The notes: a model not told the origin generated them from the sequence alone. A stretch of DNA of 26,346 bases from JAGNLA01 sp964472265 (GCA_964472265.1 CAYYJO010000025.1:1-26346); one strand, 5' to 3'; counted from the first letter of the stretch, positions 7,148-14,317 are shown. Numbers and translations: made by a program.

Positions 7148-8026
7148 TCAGACAAGATAAGCAGCAGCGATTGAAAGTACGCCAACAACAAGAGCAATAA
7201 TTGAAACGATGACGGCTTTCAGATAGTTTGTGATGGTTGAGCTAGACTCAAACAGCGTTTTGAACACAAAAAACATCGGAATCAGCGACAGGAAACCGAG
7301 AAGTGCAAGTGTCGGGAGGTATCCGAGGATCACGCCCAGAGCCAAAGCGATGTAGGACAAAACAGCCATTGAAACGACGATTATTTTGCTTGTTGAAAGC
7401 GTTACCATTCCAGACTTTTCGTCCATTGATTTGATCTTTGCAGATTTCAGATGGGCGACGATTGCCACCCAAAGCCCGACTGGGATCGAAACAGCCACCG
7501 TTTCTGGTACAATTCTGCCTGTCATGACGAATGCCATGCCAGACATCGCCAATGGCCCGAAAGCCAGGAAAACAGTTATCTCTTTGAGACCAATGAGCAT
7601 GAGCGGTGTGAAAAGGAGGGCGATTGCTCCGCCTGCTGCAACGAAAACAGCCAGCTGCCAGCCGATGTTGAGCACGAAATAAATGCCGATGCCAGCATCA
7701 ATTGCAAGGCAAAACAGCCCTGCAAAAAGCGTCCTTTTCCCTGAAAGCCACGAATCGGCAAAAAACGGCCTCCAGCCAGCAAAAAGTTTAACGTGTGAAT
7801 CGCGAGGGTCGGTGTGGAAATTTGTGAAGTAGTAATAAAGGTAGTCACCGGCGAGCTGGGCGATGAATATGCCCAAAAACATCAACAGGTAATCTGCCCA
7901 TCTCATCACGCCAAACTTCCAAAACATTGCTCCTGAAAGAATCGATGGGATGATTGAAGCTGTGAAAAGCATGAATTTTATTGTAAGAATCGATTTGCTT
8001 CTGGTATTTTTGTTATCCTGGCTCAT
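7148..8026 (-). CDS. UbiA-like membrane protein lacking catalytic aspartates
   Basis: The 292-residue polytopic protein aligns along its length with the downstream UbiA-family enzyme: AGD near residue 60, FLAFGPLA in the middle, and similar helix order and length. The first Asp-rich motif has become GDYLYYYFTNF, keeping only one aspartate. The second region reads HLKSAKIKSMDEKSG in place of NTFDVPSD. It is therefore unlikely to bind Mg-prenyl diphosphate in the usual way. The reading frame is intact and long, so this looks like a maintained pseudoenzyme or a shifted function, not a decaying gene. The ATG at 8026 is chosen over a GTG at 8041 because AAGGA lies five bases before it. Confidence 0.8.
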   Translation of the reverse strand: MSQDNKNTRSKSILTIKFMLFTASIIPSILSGAMFWKFGVMRWADYLLMFLGIFIAQLAGDYLYYYFTNFHTDPRDSHVKLFAGWRPFFADSWLSGKRTLFAGLFCLAIDAGIGIYFVLNIGWQLAVFVAAGGAIALLFTPLMLIGLKEITVFLAFGPLAMSGMAFVMTGRIVPETVAVSIPVGLWVAIVAHLKSAKIKSMDEKSGMVTLSTSKIIVVSMAVLSYIALALGVILGYLPTLALLGFLSLIPMFFVFKTLFESSSTITNYLKAVIVSIIALVVGVLSIAAAYLV

Positions 8027-8056
8027 TTTGTTCCTTATCACAAATTTTTGACAATA

Positions 8057-8098
8057 CTAAGTTTATGGTTTTTCAAAACCGGAAAAAATAAAACTTAG
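8057..8098. other. Nested inverted repeat between the mini-ORF and the UbiA-like gene
   Basis: An outer imperfect stem pairs CTAAGTTTAT (8057-8066) with ATAAAACTTAG (8088-8098), with one bulge. Inside it is a perfect hairpin GGTTTT-TC-AAAACC (8067-8080). No run of T follows at once on either strand, so it is not a textbook terminator. It may be an attenuator or an RNA-stability element in the leader of the UbiA-like gene. Confidence 0.35.
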
Positions 8099-8113
8099 AA
8101 AAAACCTGTTATT

Positions 8114-8215
8114 CTATTTTTTCATGCTTTCAGCCAGTTGTGCCAGCTGTGCCTTCATCTCTTCAACACTTTTCCTTATCGTTTCCAGCTCACCGAGCAG
8201 GTTGTCCTTGAACAT
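8114..8215 (-). CDS. 33-residue helical mini-protein with in-frame UGA near its start
   Basis: The ORF runs from ATG 8215 to TAG 8114-8116 and encodes a charged amphipathic helix of coiled-coil type (LLGELETIRKSVEEM, then KAQLAQLAESMKK). The best ribosome site, GGAGGTGG (8238-8231), is placed for an upstream ATG at 8227 in the same frame, but that frame reads Met-Asn-Gly-stop before the ATG at 8215. Translation may therefore use termination-reinitiation, since the UGA directly abuts the next ATG. Alternatively the UGA replaces a UGG, or there is a sequence error. Another ATG at 8223 is out of frame. A promoter lies just upstream and the two UbiA-like genes follow on the same strand. No family is recognised. 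Confidence 0.5.
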   Translation of the reverse strand: MFKDNLLGELETIRKSVEEMKAQLAQLAESMKK

Positions 8216-8243
8216 TCAGCCATTCATTGGCCACCTCCACAAG

Positions 8244-8273
8244 ATAATATAGCTGTTAATGGATTTTTTGCAA
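8244..8273 (-). promoter_or_regulatory. Promoter for the mini-ORF and UbiA-like genes
   Basis: On the minus strand, TTGCAA (8273-8268), an 18-bp spacer and TATTAT (8249-8244). A shifted reading gives TATATT with 16 bp. The predicted +1 near 8237 falls at the edge of the Shine-Dalgarno sequence, giving a leader of only about 10 bases. Confidence 0.5.
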
Positions 8274-8287
8274 AATGTTTGCCGTTG

Positions 8288-8316
8288 TTGACAGCCAGAG
8301 GGTTAAACAATATTAT
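8288..8316 (+). promoter_or_regulatory. Near-consensus sigma70 promoter for the HD-domain gene
   Basis: TTGACA (8288-8293) is a perfect -35 box, the spacer is 17 bp, and TATTAT (8311-8316) is a 5-of-6 -10 box. The ATG at 8323 begins seven bases after the -10 box, where +1 is expected, so the transcript is probably leaderless. Confidence 0.75.
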
Positions 8317-8322
8317 CTCATC

Positions 8323-9669
8323 ATGACTCACTTTTATGGGATTCCAGAGCTGCTTGAATCCGGTCTCGTCGTGCGCATTCCGACAACCGAGAATATCACG
8401 CTAACGCGCAGGATAGAAAAGATTGTTGACAGCTCGGAGTTTCAAAAACTTCGCAAGGTTAAACAGTTGTCACTGACCCATTTTGTCTACCCCGGAGCCA
8501 CTCACACGAGGTTTGAGCACAGCCTTGGCGTGTACCAGCTGATCAGGCGATACCTCAACCACATGCTGGGAATTCCGATTTTCAAAGAGGTTGTAAGACC
8601 CGATCACGTGCTGGCCGTCATTTTGGCGTCACTGATGCATGACATCGGCCATTACCCGTTTTGTCACATTGTTGAGGGATTAATCCCCGGAATGCCCAAG
8701 CACGAGGAGCGTGGACAGGAAATTGTCAGCAGTCTCCTGCTTTCCGGCCTCATTGAACATTTCGATGTCGATCCGACGCTGGTTGGGAGGCTCATTTCCG
8801 GTGACGAGCGCGGATTGACCGATAACGAACTCGTGCCATTCAGGTTTCTTCGTGACCTTCTGGACTCACCGATCGATGCTGATAAGATGGATTATCTCGA
8901 ACGGGACAGCATTCATTGCGGTGTCACATACGGTCACAGCTATGACAAGAACCGTCTGATCGGATCGCTGACAATCTCTGATGATTTCAGGCTTGCCTTG
9001 ACTGATAAGGGCAGATCGTCAGCGGAATACGTTATTTTCTCAAGATACATAATGCTCACTGAAGTTTATTGGCACCACACGGTCAGATCGGCTTCAATCA
9101 TGCTCATCCGTGCGCTTCAGGAGGCAAAAAACATTGATGGCTGGGACGATTTTATGGGCAAACTCATGAATGATTGCGGTGATGACGACGCTTTGACCGA
9201 GTTGGCTGAACTTGTTGCCGATGATCCAGACATTTCAGGGCTTGTCAGAGGCTTGAGAACCAGAGACCTTTACAAGCGTGTGAGAACCTACTCGCCACTT
9301 GACCCTGATTCGGCCGAGGTTTTCGAGTCGCTGAAAGGTTTTGCTGGGCCTGTCGATGGCATCAGGCTTTCGCAGGTGATCGAGAAAATGCTTGATTTGC
9401 CAAGGATGACCATCCTTGCCGACATCGTTCCGATCAAATCAAAAACGGCGGATATTAATGTTTATTATCCTCGTCGCAACCAGTACCGCAGTCTGACCCA
9501 GATTTCACCAGTTGCAAACGTAATTTCCAACACCTGGGGCTCAATGACTGGAATTGTCAGGGTTTATTGCCATCCAAAGTTTGAAGCCAAACTCGTCGCT
9601 CTCGGTGACCAGATAGACAAATACGTCATTTCAGCCGCATCGCAGATCAAATGGGGCGTGGTTTCCTAG
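8323..9669 (+). CDS. HD-domain metal-dependent phosphohydrolase (dNTPase/SAMHD1-like)
   Basis: The 448-residue cytoplasmic protein has a classical HD layout: EFQKLRKVKQLS (39-50), TRFEHSLGV with His66, MHDIGH with the HD pair at 106-107, and a later DSPIDADKMDYLERD segment. The spacing fits the dGTPase/SAMHD1-like group, whose members remove triphosphate from dNTPs; cyclic-nucleotide or (p)ppGpp substrates cannot be excluded. The frame is open from an ATG at 8275, but that would place the strong promoter inside the gene, and neither ATG has an SD site. The ATG at 8323 fits the family N terminus and coincides with predicted +1. The TAG lies within a CTAG (9666-9669) shared with the convergent VOC gene. 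Confidence 0.9.
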   Translation: MTHFYGIPELLESGLVVRIPTTENITLTRRIEKIVDSSEFQKLRKVKQLSLTHFVYPGATHTRFEHSLGVYQLIRRYLNHMLGIPIFKEVVRPDHVLAVILASLMHDIGHYPFCHIVEGLIPGMPKHEERGQEIVSSLLLSGLIEHFDVDPTLVGRLISGDERGLTDNELVPFRFLRDLLDSPIDADKMDYLERDSIHCGVTYGHSYDKNRLIGSLTISDDFRLALTDKGRSSAEYVIFSRYIMLTEVYWHHTVRSASIMLIRALQEAKNIDGWDDFMGKLMNDCGDDDALTELAELVADDPDISGLVRGLRTRDLYKRVRTYSPLDPDSAEVFESLKGFAGPVDGIRLSQVIEKMLDLPRMTILADIVPIKSKTADINVYYPRRNQYRSLTQISPVANVISNTWGSMTGIVRVYCHPKFEAKLVALGDQIDKYVISAASQIKWGVVS

Positions 9670-9959
9670 ACGCTCTCACCCGGCATTGTATTGAAATAAA
9701 TGACGTTGCCATCTGTCTCGACTTCTGATTTTATTCCCAAAGAATTGGCGATTTTTTCAACGTCACCGCCTCTGAAATTGAGAATGTTGCTGTTTATGTC
9801 GTCCATGTACAGACTGATTGTCAGGCTGCCGTTTGACAGGGAGGCAAAGCCAGATGTCTTCCAGTCAACTAATTCTTTGAAGCCCAGTTTTTTGTAGAAT
9901 TCAATAGAGACTGCAAAATCCTTGACTTTGAGACAAAGCTCGAATCGTCCGGGATTCAT
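9666..9959 (-). CDS. VOC (glyoxalase/bleomycin-resistance fold) protein, short
   Basis: The 97-residue protein has a beta-alpha-beta-beta-beta start typical of the VOC superfamily: FELCLKVKDFAVSIEFYKKLGF, with the characteristic FYKKLGF. A full VOC protein usually needs two such modules of about 60 residues, so this one may act as a dimer or pair with the neighbour. The ATG at 9959 overlaps the TGA of the upstream VOC gene by 4 bp (9956-9959), which decides the start over upstream in-frame ATGs and implies coupled translation. Substrate is unknown; the superfamily covers isomerases, dioxygenases and drug-binding proteins. Confidence 0.78.
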   Translation of the reverse strand: MNPGRFELCLKVKDFAVSIEFYKKLGFKELVDWKTSGFASLSNGSLTISLYMDDINSNILNFRGGDVEKIANSLGIKSEVETDGNVIYFNTMPGESV

Positions 9960-10393
9960 TGAATCTTTGGCTGATGCGTGTAGAGTTCGACAGTGTTTCC
10001 CATCGGATCGGCAACCGTGAATCCCCAGTAGGAATCCTGCCGCCATTCAGGTTTTTCCTGAAACAGCTTAAGCCCGGCAGTCCTGCATTTTTGCACAACC
10101 GCTTCGAAACACGAATGATCGATAAAAACCGACCATGAAGGAAGATAGCCGGTTCCACCTTCATATCCGGGTTGCCCCTGCCATTCCGTCAGTGTTGGAA
10201 TGAGTTTGTCAGTTCTGAAAATCATGAACTCGAAACCATCCATGTTATAGTTGACCCAGCCGAATTTCTCGTCGTTGTAAAACGAAACTTCGTTCAAACC
10301 CAGGATGCCTGTATAAAAATTTCTCATCATGATTACATCATTTGCAAAAATGTAGAAAAACTTGATCGCCGGTTTCTTGAATTCATCACTCAT
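9956..10393 (-). CDS. VOC (glyoxalase/bleomycin-resistance fold) protein
   Basis: The 145-residue VOC-superfamily protein has two half-modules. The first begins IKFFYIFANDVIMMRNFYTGILGL and the second ends FTVADPMGNTVELY, the classic DPxGNxxEL closing strand with its conserved glutamate. The ATG at 10393 is chosen over one at 10414 because GGAGG lies five bases before it. It is translationally coupled (ATGA overlap) to the shorter VOC gene downstream, so the pair may form a mixed dimer. No specific substrate can be named. The upstream region to 10718 has no further gene. Confidence 0.85.
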   Translation of the reverse strand: MSDEFKKPAIKFFYIFANDVIMMRNFYTGILGLNEVSFYNDEKFGWVNYNMDGFEFMIFRTDKLIPTLTEWQGQPGYEGGTGYLPSWSVFIDHSCFEAVVQKCRTAGLKLFQEKPEWRQDSYWGFTVADPMGNTVELYTHQPKIQ

Positions 10394-10660
10394 TTCTGCC
10401 TCCGTTGTTTCCAAGACTGCTGCTTGTCATTTCAAGTATATTACCATTAGCAATAAAAAAATTGAATCATTGGACTTTACGTTTGGATTTTTGTCTCTGA
10501 AGAGCGTGACATTGATAATTTGTAGTATCATACTGGTGAATATGCTGATTGGTTGTGTTTGAGTCAATTGCTTTTGAGGCAGTGATGAGATATTGATTAT
10601 TTGTCACATTCCCCCTATTGCGATGATCATAAACTGAAATATAATATGTCCAATATTTCA
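10394..10660. other. AT-rich intergenic region, no gene seen
   Basis: The divergent gap between the VOC genes and the 958-residue secreted protein is AT-rich. It holds an imperfect direct repeat (ATTGATAATTTGT near 10511 and ATTGATTATTTGT near 10592), an AGTATCATACT palindrome (10524-10534), and a possible alternative promoter TTGCGA, 16 bp, TATAAT (10618-10645, plus). No credible ORF or RNA gene was found. Confidence 0.5.
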
Positions 10661-10689
10661 TTGCAACTTTTTTTTGACTTTAAGATAAT
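10661..10689 (+). promoter_or_regulatory. Putative promoter of the 958-residue secreted protein gene
   Basis: TTGCAA (10661-10666), 17 bp, GATAAT (10684-10689). The same hexamers and spacing occur before the gene at 14257. A second candidate, TTGCGA, 16 bp, TATAAT, lies about 43 bp upstream. Confidence 0.45.
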
Positions 10690-10718
10690 TTATCTCAATG
10701 TTAATGCAGGAGGAGTAA

Positions 10719-13595
10719 ATGAAGAAGCTGTCGATTTTAGTTTTGATTCTGACAATAGCCATTTCGATGCCTGTGACTTGGGGAAAAGGCATTGCATCGA
10801 CATTCACGCTAACAGCCAAAAACGGTTGTGGATTTACAACGCTCTCATGGGATAAAGTTGACAACGTGAAGGGGTATTTTGTTTACAGGGGAAAAGGCTC
10901 TGGCAATCAGGTTGCTGAGCCACTGACAGATTTCCCCATCAAGGAAACCACATATAAAGACGATAACGACATTGAAAAAGGCGTTCAATATTGCTACATT
11001 GTCAAGGCTGTTGGCATGGATTTGAAGGAGTTTGCCTCCTCCAACGAAGCCTGCGCAAAATCTGTTTGCCCGGAAGACTGCACTTTGGAGCTGCGTTTCA
11101 AGATCGGCTCGAAAGTTTTCTGGAAAAACGGCGTTGCCCAGACCGAGATGAGTTCGGCGCCGATCATGCAGTGGAACAGATCATTTCTTGTCATCAGGTA
11201 TGTCGCTGAAGCGATAGGTGCAAAAGTAGACTGGGAAGCTACTTCTAAGACCGTAACGATCACAACAAATGACGGCACAGTCATAAAACTCATTGTTGGT
11301 AAGAACAAGGGCTACGTAAACGGCAAGGAAACACCCATTGACGCAAATAACTCCAAGGTTACGCCGATTATTGTTGACGGCAGGACACTCTGCCCGCTCA
11401 GATTCACAGGCTACAACCTAGGTGCTACAGGACCTGAGGACATCCTCTGGGATCCAGACACACAAATGGCGATACTTAAATTCAAAAACCCAGGTTGTGA
11501 GGATGGCAGTGACGACGGCGAAACCGGCGGAGGTTCAAGCGGTGGCTCCGGAGGTGGAGGAACTGGTTCAGGCGGTTCCAGTGGCTCTGGCGGTACAGGC
11601 ACTACAAGCCCTGATTCTGTCAGCGATGATTTCCAGGTACTTCCTGGGAAAACTCTCAGCTCCTCTGGCAGCTACTCTGATCCGAAGGGCAATGCCGAAA
11701 AAACCTGGTCTTCCGGTACCGGCATGGGAACCACATGGGTTCAGGTTGAAGGCGGTGGCGGAGATTTCAAGAGACATGTGAGCTTTTCTGGTGGAGAGAT
11801 GATTGTCAATGCTCCCGAAGGCTGCTCGTGGGCAAAGTCAGGCGTAAGGTCGAAAGACCCCTATTTTACTGTTCCGTCAGACAATTCCCCATATTCGGTT
11901 CTGATTGAAACCGACCCTGACAAAACCAGCGGTTTTGTGGTTGCACTCTCCGATGTGGCCAGCTGGCAGGATCCCTGGAATTCTACAAATGTCTGGATTT
12001 ATTTCCACCAGTCTCCAAACTGCTCCCAGGCTGTTTTTGGAATGGCTAACCTTGTCAACAGCAAGGATTCAAACAAATCGATCACCGACGTTGACACAAA
12101 GGCGCCGTCAAAGCTGCTTGTGACAGTCAAAGGTACGTCCGTGTCAGTTTGCGCCTCGTCCGGCTATACGGTTTCCGGCACGTTCTCATGGCTTAAACCT
12201 GGGACAAAAGTGTATCTGTACATCTTTGCTTCATCGATTGACGGTGGCGGTCAGCCTGTTAAATTCGGACTCAAATCGGTCAAGGGCTTTAAAGCTACCG
12301 GTTGCTCAGACCATACCTACACTCCGGCATACAATAACCTGGTCTACACTGAGGAATTTAACTCCCACAACCAGATTTTGTGGCAACCGCTTGAGACTGC
12401 AGGCGGTGATTTCAAGCGTTTTGCCAAGTTCGAAGGCGGAGCTTTCACTGCCGATGTGCCAGAAGGCAATTCATGGGGTAAAACCGGTTTGAGGTCAAAG
12501 TATTATTTCCTCGAGATTACAAAAGAGATGGAACTCCTCCCTTACACGGTTGTACTTGAGATGAACCCAGCAAAAACCAGCGCTTTCACCTTTGCACTTT
12601 CAACGGTGAACAGCTCTCAGGATCCGTGGAATTCACAAAGCGTCTGGGTCAGTTTCGTTCGACATGAATATGACACGATGACATGCTTCTACATGGGCAA
12701 TCAGGGTGATGCAAAAGACCCAAGAGTTTCAGAAGACACCCTTCCACCCAACCTTCCTTCGAAAATTACACTCACCATTTGGCCAGGCAAGGTAAAGGTT
12801 GTGACCTCGCAAGGATACACTGCAACCGCCTCGTATCCGTTCCTGAAAGCCGGTGCAAAGCTGTTCCTCTACGCCTTCTGCAATGGCTTCACCGATGGGA
12901 TGCCGTCGTCTATGTCACTTCAGGCTTTGAAAATCTACAGACACAAGGGGGCTGACGTTCAGGCGTGGAAACCTCAGATGAATCTGACAAGATTTGTGGA
13001 GGATTTCAAATCCGGTGACCGTGGTGGCATGTGGCAGCAGATTCAAACGGCGGGCGGTGATTTCAAACGTTTTGCCAAATATGAAGACGGGGCTTTCGCT
13101 GTCAACGTCCCGGCAGAAAATTCATGGGGCAAGACTGGAATAAAATCTGAAAAATTCATGCTTCCAATGAGTACAAAGCTTGCCCAGTACCCGTACACAA
13201 TCGAGTTCGAGCTTGACCCTGCAAGGTCAAAAGGGTTCAGGCTTTGCCTCACTGACAACAACAGCTCACAAGACCCCTGGAATGTGCGGTGCCTTTGGAC
13301 TGGCTTCTCTGTAGACACCAAGACAAACCAGGGTCATTACTACTTCCAGGACAACCCAAATGCTGGCACGATCTTCAAAGAGACGAAGGACTTGCCGGCA
13401 ACCCCGCCGTCATGGGTGAGAATCACCGTGAAAACCGGATGGATGAAAGTCGAAACCTCGCTTGGCCAAACCTACGAAGGCAATTTTGCGTGGCTGAAAT
13501 CGGACACAAACCTTTATCTGTACGCATTCACTCACCCGTTTATCGACGGCCAGGCATCATCGATGTGCATCAAAAAGATCGTGATCAGGAGGTAA
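10719..13595 (+). CDS. Large secreted protein: FN3-like, copper-amine-oxidase-N-like and three unknown repeats
   Basis: The protein has 958 residues, with a strong SD (GCAGGAGGAG) before the ATG. After a signal peptide (about 1-26) come an FN3-like domain (about 27-113), a copper-amine-oxidase N-terminal-like domain (about 126-257; LVIRYVAEAIGAKVDW, then a second copy ending in ILWDPDTQMAILKF), and a Gly/Ser-rich linker (about 265-300). Three tandem repeats of about 200 residues follow (about 330-525, 545-742, 760-958). Each has GGDFKR, a segment like NSWGKTG-x-[RK]S, then [SW]QDPWN, and ends with a strand like LYLYAF and DG-x-P/A-SSM. These look all-beta and perhaps lectin-like, but no named family is recognised. 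The CuAO-N-like domain is non-catalytic and often serves as a stalk in cell-surface proteins. The stop is 3 bp from the convergent gene. Confidence 0.8.
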   Translation: MKKLSILVLILTIAISMPVTWGKGIASTFTLTAKNGCGFTTLSWDKVDNVKGYFVYRGKGSGNQVAEPLTDFPIKETTYKDDNDIEKGVQYCYIVKAVGMDLKEFASSNEACAKSVCPEDCTLELRFKIGSKVFWKNGVAQTEMSSAPIMQWNRSFLVIRYVAEAIGAKVDWEATSKTVTITTNDGTVIKLIVGKNKGYVNGKETPIDANNSKVTPIIVDGRTLCPLRFTGYNLGATGPEDILWDPDTQMAILKFKNPGCEDGSDDGETGGGSSGGSGGGGTGSGGSSGSGGTGTTSPDSVSDDFQVLPGKTLSSSGSYSDPKGNAEKTWSSGTGMGTTWVQVEGGGGDFKRHVSFSGGEMIVNAPEGCSWAKSGVRSKDPYFTVPSDNSPYSVLIETDPDKTSGFVVALSDVASWQDPWNSTNVWIYFHQSPNCSQAVFGMANLVNSKDSNKSITDVDTKAPSKLLVTVKGTSVSVCASSGYTVSGTFSWLKPGTKVYLYIFASSIDGGGQPVKFGLKSVKGFKATGCSDHTYTPAYNNLVYTEEFNSHNQILWQPLETAGGDFKRFAKFEGGAFTADVPEGNSWGKTGLRSKYYFLEITKEMELLPYTVVLEMNPAKTSAFTFALSTVNSSQDPWNSQSVWVSFVRHEYDTMTCFYMGNQGDAKDPRVSEDTLPPNLPSKITLTIWPGKVKVVTSQGYTATASYPFLKAGAKLFLYAFCNGFTDGMPSSMSLQALKIYRHKGADVQAWKPQMNLTRFVEDFKSGDRGGMWQQIQTAGGDFKRFAKYEDGAFAVNVPAENSWGKTGIKSEKFMLPMSTKLAQYPYTIEFELDPARSKGFRLCLTDNNSSQDPWNVRCLWTGFSVDTKTNQGHYYFQDNPNAGTIFKETKDLPATPPSWVRITVKTGWMKVETSLGQTYEGNFAWLKSDTNLYLYAFTHPFIDGQASSMCIKKIVIRR

Positions 13596-13598
13596 TCG

Positions 13599-13847
13599 CT
13601 AGTCCTTCCAGTTCCACCATTTGAGCTTTTCGGGGTCAGGGTTGTCTTCGGTTGCAAAATAGACTGCGCATCGGAAAACATACAAGACGCAACGGTCGAC
13701 CTTCATGCCTTTGATTTTGCAGTGCCTGTCATACATCTCCTGCGGATCGGCGCCGATCAGGCTTGAAATTGTTTCATAACCAAGCTCTTCCAGATCGCCT
13801 CTGATCGATTTCCCAACTCCTGGAATCTGCAGCAGTTCTTTTGACAT
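13599..13847 (-). CDS. Cdd1-like helix-hairpin-helix protein
   Basis: The 82-residue cytoplasmic protein matches the 'pathogenicity locus' Cdd1 family. It has a helix-hairpin-helix LLQIPGVGKSIRGDLEELG (5-23), then MYDRHCKIKGMKVDRCVLYVFRCAVY and the terminal KLKWWNWKD that marks the family. HhH motifs usually bind DNA non-specifically; the role of Cdd1 proteins is not established despite the name. The ATG shares one base with the TGA of the upstream Ada-type gene (TGATG at 13845-13849), so the two are co-translated. The stop is 3 bp from the convergent 958-residue protein gene. Confidence 0.88.
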   Translation of the reverse strand: MSKELLQIPGVGKSIRGDLEELGYETISSLIGADPQEMYDRHCKIKGMKVDRCVLYVFRCAVYFATEDNPDPEKLKWWNWKD

Positions 13848-14257
13848 CAGGGTTTGCAGATTTCGCAGCGCTCGTAGCCAAGCTTTCTGGCCTGCTCCTT
13901 GGAGCCCAGTTTTACGATGTTTTTTGGATTGATCTTGTCTGCAACAGGGCAGGAACCGTTTGTGACATGGTAAACCTTGGACTGCGAGTTGCCAACGTAT
14001 TTGTAGTTTTTAAAGATTTTGTTCGAACCTGTGTATTTTTCATCGGCAACAGGCTTGTTCTTTGGCTGTTCAGTTTCAACCTTGTTTGTTTTTGCAGAAT
14101 CCGTTGCGGTGGTCTGTGTTTTTACGGGTGTTTTCGTGTCGTCGGCCGGTTTTCTGAAGATGCAGGTTATGGCTATCAGAAGTATCACCAACACTGCGAT
14201 GATCCCCACGAAGTTGATTTTGATTCCATGATTTTTAAGCACATCAAAAAGATTCAT
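13847..14257 (-). CDS. Membrane-anchored protein with Ada-type zinc-binding module
   Basis: The 136-residue protein has one N-terminal membrane helix (about 15-34) and a Lys/Thr-rich flexible linker (about 36-85). The C-terminal module, YVGNSQSKVYH ... GYERCEICKP, resembles the metal-binding domain of Ada (PF02805-like). The likely ligands are His97, Cys103, Cys131 and Cys134. In other proteins this module is found with nucleases and competence factors, where it may bind DNA. GAGGTG precedes the ATG. A promoter at 14289-14317 drives it together with the overlapping Cdd1-like gene. Topology (module inside or outside) is uncertain. Confidence 0.8.
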   Translation of the reverse strand: MNLFDVLKNHGIKINFVGIIAVLVILLIAITCIFRKPADDTKTPVKTQTTATDSAKTNKVETEQPKNKPVADEKYTGSNKIFKNYKYVGNSQSKVYHVTNGSCPVADKINPKNIVKLGSKEQARKLGYERCEICKP

Positions 14258-14288
14258 CCGTCACCTCGGTTGTCGTTTTCTAGCAATG

Positions 14289-14317
14289 ATTATCACAAGA
14301 ACTGCTTGATTTTGCAA
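14289..14317 (-). promoter_or_regulatory. Promoter for the Ada-module and Cdd1-like genes
   Basis: On the minus strand, TTGCAA (14317-14312), 17 bp, GATAAT (14294-14289). The predicted +1 lies about 25 bases before the ATG at 14257. It starts just after the stop of the upstream 700-residue protein gene, so the pair has its own promoter. Confidence 0.55.

Noticed and set aside
8216..8218. UGA recoded as Trp or selenocysteine in the micro-ORF
   Set aside because: Many genes here end in TGA, including several ATGA overlaps, and no SECIS-like hairpin was seen directly after this codon, so general recoding is not supported.
10362..10562. 66-codon plus-strand frame in the VOC/secreted-protein gap
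   Set aside because: It overlaps the VOC start antisense, lacks an SD, and its terminal hydrophobic stretch with Gly-Cys is at the wrong end for a lipoprotein signal.
10511..10604. Possible CRISPR or iteron array in the AT-rich gap
   Set aside because: Only two imperfect copies of a 13-base motif were seen, without regular spacing.
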